The notes under the pieces were generated by a model. That model worked only from the letters and a program-made list of their open reading frames with translations. It ran no database searches and was not told the DNA's origin. Below are positions 16,521 through 22,793 of a stretch of 33,795 nucleotides of DNA, piece by piece. The stretch covers positions 1 to 33,795 of the forward strand of contig JAGXTE010000021.1 of NCBI GenBank assembly GCA_018334095.1. Reading direction: 5' to 3'. Origin of the DNA: Nitrosarchaeum sp. Its GTDB lineage: Archaea > Thermoproteota > Nitrososphaeria > Nitrososphaerales > Nitrosopumilaceae. Each line of letters starts with the position of its first letter. The first letter of the stretch is position 1. The translations under genes were made by a program, and so were the position numbers.

Positions 16521-16536
16521 CAAGTAATATTACTTG
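16521..16536. promoter_or_regulatory. Perfect 16-bp palindrome across the nadX start codon
   Basis: CAAGTAATATTACTTG reads the same on both strands; its last three bases are the TTG start codon of nadX. A TATA-like AATTAATTAAG lies ~20-25 bases upstream, so the palindrome would cover the transcription start. This is the position of a repressor operator, but the protein is unknown. Confidence 0.4.
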
Positions 16537-17352
16537 AAAAGAATTGGACTCTTGGGATGTGGTGCAATTGGGACTCAAATTGCATTAGCGATTGATTCAG
16601 GTAAAATTCCTGGCACACTGACTCATGTTTATGATGCCTCAAAAGATGCATCATCAACTCTGGTTAGTAAATTAAAAAATAAACCAGTAATTGTTGAAAA
16701 CCCCCATCTTCTATCTTCACACCCAGTTGACATTATAGTAGAGGCAGCATCACAAGAAGCAGTTAGAAATGTGGCTCACAGTGTATTACAAAATAAACGA
16801 GACTTGATGATAATGAGTGTTGGCGCATTACTTGATGAATCAATTTATGATATTTTGTCTGAAGCATGTGAGCATTTTCATAAAACAATCTATTTGCCGT
16901 CTGGTGCAATTGGTGGATTAGATGCAATAAAATCCGTTTCAGATTTACTAGAATCAGTTACGTTAACTACCACCAAACATCCAAAGTCACTCAAAGGTGC
17001 AAAATTCTTTGAGACATCAAAGATTGATCTAGAAAAAATCTCAACACCAACTATAATATTTGAAGGAACCGCAAAAGAAGCAGTAACACAATTTCCTGCA
17101 AACATTAACGTTGCAGCATTACTTAGTCTAGTTGGAATGGGAAGTGAAAAGACAATGGTAAAAATTATTGCAGACCCAAATACTGATAAAAATACTCACA
17201 CTATTGTTGCACAAGGAAAGTTTGGAAAGATGTCATTTAAAATTGAAAATATTCCAGCTGAGACAAACCCAAAAACAAGTAAACTGGCAATTTTATCTGC
17301 AATTGAAACTCTAAGAAAATATTGTTCCAGTGGAATATCTATTGGAACATAA
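16534..17352 (+). CDS. nadX: L-aspartate dehydrogenase
   Basis: It oxidises L-aspartate to iminoaspartate with NAD(P)+, feeding quinolinate synthase in de novo NAD synthesis and replacing the flavin oxidase NadB. The 272 residues start with the Rossmann motif GLLGCGAIGTQIA, then VDIIVEAASQEAV and IYLPSGAIGGLDA; TTTKHPKSL carries the likely catalytic His, and ETNPKTSKLA closes the C-terminal domain. Length fits the family (about 250-270). The TTG start is the only one that keeps the Rossmann strand. nadA follows downstream, separated by a terminator-like hairpin, and nadC lies 1.5 kb further on the other strand, supporting the pathway assignment. Confidence 0.9.
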   Translation: MKRIGLLGCGAIGTQIALAIDSGKIPGTLTHVYDASKDASSTLVSKLKNKPVIVENPHLLSSHPVDIIVEAASQEAVRNVAHSVLQNKRDLMIMSVGALLDESIYDILSEACEHFHKTIYLPSGAIGGLDAIKSVSDLLESVTLTTTKHPKSLKGAKFFETSKIDLEKISTPTIIFEGTAKEAVTQFPANINVAALLSLVGMGSEKTMVKIIADPNTDKNTHTIVAQGKFGKMSFKIENIPAETNPKTSKLAILSAIETLRKYCSSGISIGT

Positions 17353-17384
17353 TATGGCAAGAATTGCCATAATTGCCTATTTTT
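17353..17384 (+). terminator. Hairpin plus T-run terminator after nadX
   Basis: TATGGCAA (17353-17360) and TTGCCATA (17364-17371) pair perfectly around a GAA loop immediately after the stop codon. A run of six T follows at 17379-17384. It resembles a bacterial intrinsic terminator, although the stem-to-T distance is longer than usual. It would separate nadX from nadA. Confidence 0.45.
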
Positions 17385-17410
17385 TAGAGTAAACCAGACC
17401 TGATCTTATT

Positions 17411-17418
17411 CTTTAAAT
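17411..17418 (+). promoter_or_regulatory. TATA box of nadA
   Basis: CTTTAAAT lies 28 bases before the ATG at 17446 and predicts a start within a few bases of it. The element is close to the archaeal TATA consensus. Confidence 0.5.
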
Positions 17419-17445
17419 GACTATTTCATGCACTGAGCTTGGTAA

Positions 17446-18402
17446 ATGTTAGTTCAACAATCATCGAGTCTCAAAGAGGAAATCATGCGTCTAAAAAAAG
17501 AAAAAGACGTTGTTATCTTGGCTCATAATTATCAAATTCCAGACGTCCAAGATATTGCAGATTTTACTGGAGACTCACTAGGCCTATCAAGACAGGCAGC
17601 CAAAGTTCCACAAAAAACAATTCTCTTTTGCGGTGTTCACTTTATGGCAGAGACCGCTGCAATCATATCACCTGAAAAAAGAGTACTGATTCCTGACTTG
17701 GAAGCTGGATGTTCTCTGTCTGATTCAATTACCGTAGATGAACTTAGAAACTGGAAGAAACAACATCCAAATGCAATCACAGTTGGTTATGTAAATACAA
17801 CTGCCGAGATAAAATCTGAATTAGATTACTGTTGCACTTCAGCAAATGCTGTAAATGTAGTAAAGACAATTCCTGCTGATAAAGAGATCTTATTTTTACC
17901 TGACATGTTTTTGGGTTCTTATGTTGCTAAAGTTACTGGAAGAAAGAACATGTTCATCTGGGCAGGAGAATGCCACGTACATGCAGGAATCAAACCAGAA
18001 GATATCACAGACAAACTAAATTCACTTAAAGATGCTGAATTTGTAATTCATCCTGAATGCAGTTGTACCACTCCAATGATGTATGATGCAGCATCTGGAA
18101 GTTTTGATGGAAACAAAGTATCTATCTTATCTACTGAAGGAATGCTAAATCACGTAAGTAATTCTAAAGCCAAGAACTTTGTTGTTGCAACTGAAACTGG
18201 AATCTTATACAAAATGAAACAACAAAATCCAGACAAAAATTTCATCCCAGCATCTGAAAAAGCAGAATGCCAATACATGAAGATGATAACACTAGAAAAA
18301 GTCTATGATGCTTTAATTCAAGAGAAAAACCAAGTCATAGTTCCAAAAGAGATTGCAGACAAGGCAAGAACCGCAATAGAGCGAATGCTTGCAATTAGCT
18401 AA
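17446..18402 (+). CDS. nadA: Quinolinate synthase A (4Fe-4S)
   Basis: NadA condenses iminoaspartate with dihydroxyacetone phosphate to quinolinate using a 4Fe-4S cluster. In 318 residues the three expected cluster cysteines are seen: C89 in LEAGCSLSDS, C205 in IHPECSC, and C275 in AECQYMKM. AHNYQIPDVQDIADFTGDS at the N-terminus and GECHVHAGI are also family signatures. The ATG at 17446 sits just behind a good TATA box. It follows nadX on the same strand, giving the aspartate-to-quinolinate branch. Confidence 0.95.
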   Translation: MLVQQSSSLKEEIMRLKKEKDVVILAHNYQIPDVQDIADFTGDSLGLSRQAAKVPQKTILFCGVHFMAETAAIISPEKRVLIPDLEAGCSLSDSITVDELRNWKKQHPNAITVGYVNTTAEIKSELDYCCTSANAVNVVKTIPADKEILFLPDMFLGSYVAKVTGRKNMFIWAGECHVHAGIKPEDITDKLNSLKDAEFVIHPECSCTTPMMYDAASGSFDGNKVSILSTEGMLNHVSNSKAKNFVVATETGILYKMKQQNPDKNFIPASEKAECQYMKMITLEKVYDALIQEKNQVIVPKEIADKARTAIERMLAIS

Positions 18403-18455
18403 TCTGAGCCTAAATTCCCAACTATATTATTTGACCAATTTCATATAATTTTGAT

Positions 18456-18833
18456 TTGGGCTTATTTAATAGAAATTCAAAAGAAAAAAACACTTTTCAA
18501 AAAAGAAAAGAATTACGCAAATTAGTTAAACAAAAACAACATGATGATGCTTTGAAATTAGGACTAGAAATACTGCAAAAAGCACCAGACGAACAAAACG
18601 TCCTGTTTATTGTTGGTGGAATATACTATATGAAAAATCAATACAAAACAGCCATGCCCTATTTTGAAAAGGCTTTGGATATTGGTGCTTACGATGTTGA
18701 AGTTTTAACACTCAAAGCAAACTCTCACTATTTTCTTGGAGAACCAAAAAAAGCAATTGCATGCTGTGAAAAAATTAAAGAAATTGATCCAAAAAATAAG
18801 GCAGTTGCTGAATTACTATCTAAAATAAAATAA
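18456..18833 (+). CDS. Tetratricopeptide-repeat protein
   Basis: The 125-residue protein has a charged N-terminus (FNRNSKEKNTFQKRKELRKL) followed by about three TPR units; the clearest are NVLFIVGGIYYMKNQYKTAM, with its PYFEKALDIG end, and YDVEVLTLKANSHYFLGEPK followed by KAIACCEKIKEIDP. It should be a small adaptor for protein contacts in the cytoplasm. The start is TTG at 18456; no signal or membrane segment is seen. It ends flush with the stop codon of the convergent nadC. A functional link with NAD synthesis is only suggested by position. Confidence 0.75.
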   Translation: MGLFNRNSKEKNTFQKRKELRKLVKQKQHDDALKLGLEILQKAPDEQNVLFIVGGIYYMKNQYKTAMPYFEKALDIGAYDVEVLTLKANSHYFLGEPKKAIACCEKIKEIDPKNKAVAELLSKIK

Positions 18834-19652
18834 TCACACTTCCAAACTCATGTCAATTCCCTTGACAGAGTTTGTTATACTTCCAACAGATATGATGTCT
18901 ATTCCTGTTTTTCCATACTTTGCAATATTTTTTGCATTAATTCCACCTGATGCTTCAAGTAGTACTTTATCTCGCAACTTTTCTCCTTTAAGCACCTGAA
19001 TTGTTTTTTTAATTTGCTCTGGTGTAAAATTATCCAACATAATTATTGTAGCCCCCTCTCTTGCTGCCAACACCGCATCTGCAGTATTTTCTACTTCAAC
19101 TTCAAATTTCTTATGTTTCTTCTTTGCACTTTTAATCAAAGATAACAAAGAATCACTTACCGCAATGTGATTATCTTTTATCATGACCATCTCATCTAAT
19201 CTTAATCTGTGTCTAACTCCTCCACCAATCTCTACTGCCTCTTTATCGAAATATCTCAAACCAGGAGCTGTCTTTCTTGTGGCGTACAATTTAGTTTTAT
19301 TTGAAATCTTTTTTACAAATTTGCTAGTCTGAGTTGCAATTCCGCTCATTCTTGTAAGTAAATTAAGTGCAGTACGCTCACATGTGAGAATCTTTCCAGC
19401 ATCGCCAGTTATCTTCAAAATCACGTCATTTGGATTTACTTTACTGCCATCTTTTTTTACAATTGTTACATTACATCCTTTTAATTTGAAAATTTCTTTT
19501 GCATGATTCACACCTGCAACTATGGCTTTCTCCCTTGAGATAATTTTAGCAGTAATTTTTTTTCTAGGTAAGAGAGCACTTGTAACATCACCTTTGCCTA
19601 TATCTTCAACTAAAAATGCAATTAACTGTTTTTTAGAATTAAATGATATCAT
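18834..19652 (-). CDS. nadC: Quinolinate phosphoribosyltransferase (nicotinate-nucleotide pyrophosphorylase)
   Basis: NadC converts quinolinate and PRPP to nicotinate mononucleotide with release of CO2. Of 272 residues, the diagnostic parts are EDIGKGDVTSALLP at the N-terminus, ALNLLTRMSGIAT, YATRKTAPGLRYFDKEAVEI with the PRPP/quinolinate-binding Arg and Lys, HRLRLDEMVMIKDNHI, VEVEN, IIMLDNFTPEQ and LEASGGINAKNI. All active-site regions appear intact. It completes the aspartate-to-NaMN route with nadX and nadA but is on the opposite strand. The ATG at 19652 lies in ATGATATCAT, a short palindrome of uncertain meaning. Confidence 0.95.
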   Translation of the reverse strand: MISFNSKKQLIAFLVEDIGKGDVTSALLPRKKITAKIISREKAIVAGVNHAKEIFKLKGCNVTIVKKDGSKVNPNDVILKITGDAGKILTCERTALNLLTRMSGIATQTSKFVKKISNKTKLYATRKTAPGLRYFDKEAVEIGGGVRHRLRLDEMVMIKDNHIAVSDSLLSLIKSAKKKHKKFEVEVENTADAVLAAREGATIIMLDNFTPEQIKKTIQVLKGEKLRDKVLLEASGGINAKNIAKYGKTGIDIISVGSITNSVKGIDMSLEV

Positions 19653-19689
19653 GATGATATTGATCTTAGTATGATTTTAAAGATTAAGT

Positions 19690-19878
19690 TTACGTAACTT
19701 TGATTGCGTATTTGCCTTTTTGTTTAATTCCCAATGTTTTTGAAATTTGAGAATTTGTTGGGTCTACAACTAGTACAACTCCATTCCAGTCTGGTGTCAA
19801 ATCTGATGATTTGCATGCTGGACAAACTTTGCCTGTAGTTACAAACTTGCATTTTCTACAAGCCATCTCTCGAGCCAT
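19690..19878 (-). CDS. spt4: Transcription elongation factor Spt4 (RNA polymerase subunit E'')
   Basis: The 62-residue zinc protein has ACRKC at 6-10 and VCPACKSSDLTPDW, the two Cys pairs binding one zinc, followed by the acidic/hydrophobic strand GVVLVVDPTNSQI that joins Spt5. Spt4-Spt5 keeps archaeal RNA polymerase processive. The ATG touches the stop codon of rpoE1 (TAAATG), and the pair is conserved across archaea. Confidence 0.93.
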   Translation of the reverse strand: MAREMACRKCKFVTTGKVCPACKSSDLTPDWNGVVLVVDPTNSQISKTLGIKQKGKYAIKVT

Positions 19879-20472
19879 TTAACTTGCCTCTACTTTAGCT
19901 TCTTTTGAATCGCTAGAACCGCCAGATGATTTTTTGATCTCTTCTGCAATCCATGCGTCTGCACCAAGGAATGGTTGTCTGCATGTGATTCCAATCTTTC
20001 CCATTGCAGCAGCTTTACCTAATGATACTGCAGTAATTCTTGCTCTAAGTGTGGAACCAACTTTTAATGTTCTACCACTTTGATTAGCTAAAATCATTCC
20101 AGACTTTACATCGCTCTTTAGATAGTCATCCATGACTTGTGATAAGTGTAGTAATGCATCAGTTGGACCAATTCTTACAAATGCTCCAAAGTCTGTAATG
20201 TCTACAATTTCTCCTTGAACAATTTCTTGGAGTTTTGGATAAAATGTCAATGCTTCAAATTCTACTCTGTGGAAAGTTCCACCGTCTCCGGCAATCATCT
20301 TTCCCATTTCGTCAACTTTGGCATCTAAAATCATAATGATGTAACCTAACTCTGCATTAATCATGCTCTCATACTTGTCTTTGAGAATGTTTGTTGCAGC
20401 CTTTTTGAGTGCAGTTCCAAATAAGCTTGGAGGAATCCTAACAACATCAACTAGGGTGGATATAGAAAACAA
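19879..20472 (-). CDS. rpoE1: DNA-directed RNA polymerase subunit Rpo7 (E')
   Basis: This is the stalk subunit of archaeal RNA polymerase, the Rpb7 counterpart. The 197 residues begin (L/M)FSISTLVDVVRIPPSLFG, the standard Rpo7 N-terminal strand, then the tip domain, and an S1 RNA-binding domain (IVQGEIVDITDFGAFVRIGP, LLHLSQVMDDY). The C-terminal tail is Ser/Lys/Glu-rich. The TTG at 20472 is chosen because it matches the family start and because TATA-like CATAAAT lies about 26 bases upstream. The frame is open to an ATG at 20577, which would add 35 basic, unrelated residues. The gene is followed without a gap by spt4. Confidence 0.9.
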   Translation of the reverse strand: MFSISTLVDVVRIPPSLFGTALKKAATNILKDKYESMINAELGYIIMILDAKVDEMGKMIAGDGGTFHRVEFEALTFYPKLQEIVQGEIVDITDFGAFVRIGPTDALLHLSQVMDDYLKSDVKSGMILANQSGRTLKVGSTLRARITAVSLGKAAAMGKIGITCRQPFLGADAWIAEEIKKSSGGSSDSKEAKVEAS

Positions 20473-20583
20473 CTGTGTGTTTTTGTTGAATTTGAATTTA
20501 TGAATCTTTGGGTAATTTACGCTTTGTTTGAGTAAATTTTTATCAATTTTCCAAATAATCTGCGTTTTTTTACTCATCTAACC

Positions 20584-20598
20584 TATGTTTAAATAATG
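20584..20598. promoter_or_regulatory. TATA element(s) in the rpoE1-mrp divergent region
   Basis: ATGTTTAAATAATGT centres ~27 bases before the mrp ATG at 20619, predicting a leaderless mrp mRNA. Its core TTTAAA is self-complementary, so it could also fire leftward, giving a start near 20565, downstream of the ATG at 20577 and so consistent with rpoE1 translation from 20472. Confidence 0.45.
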
Positions 20599-20618
20599 TA
20601 AAGCGACTTTTTGACCCA

Positions 20619-21722
20619 ATGGTCGGAGTAGATCAAGTTCTTGAAAAACTTAGTACAGTAATTGATCCAGATTTGAAAAAAGACATCGTGTCTATGGGAA
20701 TGATCAAAGACCTTGAACTTAATGATAATAATCTAAAATTTACATTGGAGCTTACCACTCCTGCATGTCCATTTAATGTAGAGATTGAAGATGATGTAAG
20801 AAAAGCAATTGGCGAACTCAAAGAACTCAAAAATTTTGATATGAAAGTAACTGCAAAAGTGATGGAAGGCCGTTCACTTGACGCAGACACCAGTATGGCA
20901 ACTGTCAAAAATATTATCGGAGTAGCAAGTGGTAAAGGTGGTGTAGGAAAATCTACCGTCTCTTTGAATCTGGCTTTAGCTTTGCAGCAAACTGGAGCTA
21001 AAGTTGGCTTGCTTGATGCAGATATCTATGGTCCAAGTATTCCTCTAATGCTTGGCATGAAGAGTGGTCACATGGAAGTAGAAGATAACAAACTACAACC
21101 TGCAAAGTATAATGGCCTTCAAGTAGTCTCTTTTGGATTTTTTGCAGAACAATCACACCAGGCAGCAATTTATCGTGGCCCAATCATTTCAGGAATCTTG
21201 AAACAATTTTTAGTTGATACTAATTGGTCTGATTTAGATTATCTAATTGTAGACCTTCCACCAGGTACTGGTGATATTCCATTAACACTTGCACAAACAA
21301 TTCCAATTACCGGAATTTTGGTTGTAACTACTCCACAAGATGTAGCAAGCAATGTCGCAGTAAAAGCAATCAGCATGTTTGAAAAATTAAACGTCCCAAT
21401 TATTGGTGTTGTAGAAAACATGAGTCACTTTATCTGTCCAAGCTGTAATGATAAACATTATATCTTTGGTGACGGCGGTGCACAAAAAATCAGTGAACAA
21501 TTTAAAATTCCATTCTTAGGTGAAATTCCATTAAACTCTGGAATAATGTCAGGTTCTGATTTAGGTAAACCCATAATGATTACTAGTCCTGATTCTCCAA
21601 GTGCAATTGCATTTAGAACCAGTGCAAAAAATATCGCAGCCCAATGTAGTATTCTTGCTGCAAAGATGCAAGACGAGATGAAATCTACAGAGACGCGTGA
21701 AGATACTCCAAAAGAAAACTAA
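20619..21722 (+). CDS. mrp: Mrp/NBP35-type Fe-S cluster carrier P-loop ATPase
   Basis: This scaffold/carrier delivers iron-sulfur clusters to apoproteins such as NadA. The 367 residues combine an N-terminal MIP18/DUF59 domain (~1-85, DPDLKKDIVSMGMIKDL, TTPACPFN) with a Mrp ATPase: deviant Walker A ASGKGGVGKSTVSLNLALAL, DADIYGPSIP, the DLPPGTGDIPLTL loop, and the metal-binding pair CPSC in MSHFICPSCNDKHYIFG. The C-terminal ~20 residues are acidic and variable. It is leaderless by the TATA spacing and followed nine bases later by the dephospho-CoA kinase gene, so the two are likely cotranscribed. Confidence 0.93.
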   Translation: MVGVDQVLEKLSTVIDPDLKKDIVSMGMIKDLELNDNNLKFTLELTTPACPFNVEIEDDVRKAIGELKELKNFDMKVTAKVMEGRSLDADTSMATVKNIIGVASGKGGVGKSTVSLNLALALQQTGAKVGLLDADIYGPSIPLMLGMKSGHMEVEDNKLQPAKYNGLQVVSFGFFAEQSHQAAIYRGPIISGILKQFLVDTNWSDLDYLIVDLPPGTGDIPLTLAQTIPITGILVVTTPQDVASNVAVKAISMFEKLNVPIIGVVENMSHFICPSCNDKHYIFGDGGAQKISEQFKIPFLGEIPLNSGIMSGSDLGKPIMITSPDSPSAIAFRTSAKNIAAQCSILAAKMQDEMKSTETREDTPKEN

Positions 21723-21731
21723 GCGATTTTT

Positions 21732-22229
21732 GTGAAATTACCTGATTCTCTTAGAGCCCAACTGAAAATTCCTATGGGAATTTTAATTCCTGAAAGTCAA
21801 GTATCAAAATCAAACATTGAAAAACATCTAGAAAAAAACTCCTATGTCATTACAGTAGGTGATAGAACAACTGAAAAGATGATCTCATTTGGTTTAACTC
21901 CTTCTTTGCAAATTATTGACAACTATGAAAAAAGAATAAAACGAGAACCAACAATGTCTTCAACTGTATACACTGAACTCACATGCAATAATCCTGCAGC
22001 AGAGATTACTCCTGCAAGTATTGATATCATCAAAAAAGCATTTGCCTCAAAGACACCTGTCAGACTAACTGTAGTAGGTGAAGAGGATCTACTAGTGATT
22101 CCTGTATGTATCAATGCACCTGAAAACTCTATTGTGCTGTATGGTCAGCCAAACGAGGGATTGGTCATAGTTAAGGTAACTCCAGAAATTAGAAATAAAA
22201 CACAAAGACTACTTGATTCAATGGAATAA
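21732..22229 (+). CDS. GTP-dependent dephospho-CoA kinase (DUF359 family)
   Basis: It phosphorylates dephospho-CoA, the last step of archaeal CoA synthesis, using GTP; members of this family were shown to do this in Thermococcus. The 165 residues show SYVITVGDRTTEKMISFGLT, LQIIDNYEKRIKRE, VVGEEDLLVIPVCINAPENS and VLYGQPNEGLVIVKV, the conserved blocks of DUF359. The GTG at 21732 is the likely start. The stop is followed within one base by the terminal stem of the candidate C/D box RNA, which may be processed from the same transcript. Confidence 0.87.
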   Translation: MKLPDSLRAQLKIPMGILIPESQVSKSNIEKHLEKNSYVITVGDRTTEKMISFGLTPSLQIIDNYEKRIKREPTMSSTVYTELTCNNPAAEITPASIDIIKKAFASKTPVRLTVVGEEDLLVIPVCINAPENSIVLYGQPNEGLVIVKVTPEIRNKTQRLLDSME

Positions 22230-22230
22230 A

Positions 22231-22290
22231 GGGGTATGATGAGCCGGTGGCTGTATGATTTGTGATTACACTACAAAATATTCTGACCCT
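22231..22290 (+). ncRNA. Candidate C/D box sRNA (2'-O-methylation guide)
   Basis: Box C ATGATGA (22236-22242) matches RUGAUGA exactly and box D CTGA (22283-22286) is exact. GGGG (22231-22234) pairs with CCCT (22287-22290) to form the terminal stem next to the kink-turn. Internally there is a D' candidate CTGT (22251-22254) and a C' candidate GTGATTA (22262-22268, six of seven). The spacers are GCCGGTGG and CACTACAAAATATT. Total length near 60 is typical for archaeal C/D sRNAs bound by L7Ae, Nop5 and fibrillarin. By the fifth-base rule the targets would pair around CCACCGGC and AATATTTTGTAG; which RNA carries them was not determined. Confidence 0.6.
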
Positions 22291-22321
22291 ATTAATTCTC
22301 AATATCCAAAACATAATACAC

Positions 22322-22341
22322 CAACTCTTGTACAAGAGTTG
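22322..22341. promoter_or_regulatory. Perfect 20-bp palindrome upstream of the SprT-like gene
   Basis: CAACTCTTGTACAAGAGTTG is self-complementary over all 20 bases. It lies directly before the TATA-like TTTTAGAATAA (22345-22355) of the gene starting at 22380. The site suits binding of a dimeric regulator; a terminator role is less likely because no T-run follows. Confidence 0.45.
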
Positions 22342-22379
22342 ACATTTTAGAATAAACATCCATTTTATCAAAAATAATT

Positions 22380-22742
22380 GTGAAGCTAGATCCTGAGCTA
22401 AAATTGCAGATATTGGAAAAAGTTGGAATTTACTCTAGTCGTTTTTCAATACCAGAACCCAAAATTCTACTCACCACAAAAGAAGTACTTGAAATGCCAA
22501 AAGAAATGACTGAAGGAAGGAGAACATCAGCTTACAAATACTATGGAGTTTCATATTTGCAACATAATCTTGTTTTTATCAATATTAGAAAAATCCCAGA
22601 TGAAAAGGCTCTGGAAAATACACTAGTTCATGAATTAATTCACATGCGATTTCCATATCTTGCACATGGTAAGAGATTCAACAAATTAGTTAGGCAAGGA
22701 TTGCGAGGAAAAACATTTTTGCCCTATCAGAAAAGAAAATAG
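22380..22742 (+). CDS. SprT-like zinc metallopeptidase
   Basis: The 120-residue protein has the zinc motif HELIHMRFPYLAHGKRFNKL with HExxH and a further His, preceded by NLVFINIRKIPDEKALENTL. This is the minimal SprT/YgjP-type peptidase layout, found in proteases linked to DNA-protein crosslinks and protein repair, although no DNA-binding or ubiquitin-binding addition is present. The start is GTG at 22380, ~28 bases after a TATA-like element, so probably leaderless. A perfect palindrome sits immediately upstream. Substrate unknown. Confidence 0.8.
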   Translation: MKLDPELKLQILEKVGIYSSRFSIPEPKILLTTKEVLEMPKEMTEGRRTSAYKYYGVSYLQHNLVFINIRKIPDEKALENTLVHELIHMRFPYLAHGKRFNKLVRQGLRGKTFLPYQKRK

Positions 22743-22757
22743 TCAATTCCTAATTGA

Positions 22758-22765
22758 TTTATATT
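22758..22765 (+). promoter_or_regulatory. TATA box of hppA
   Basis: TTTATATT is close to the archaeal consensus and lies 33 bases before the ATG at 22794, giving a leader of only a few bases. Confidence 0.5.
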
Positions 22766-22793
22766 TCCTAATCTCAGGCAAGCAAATTATAGT

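Noticed and set aside
22189..22371. 60-codon minus-strand frame between the kinase and SprT-like genes
   Set aside because: It overlaps the C/D box RNA and the palindrome, and its protein has no coding character.
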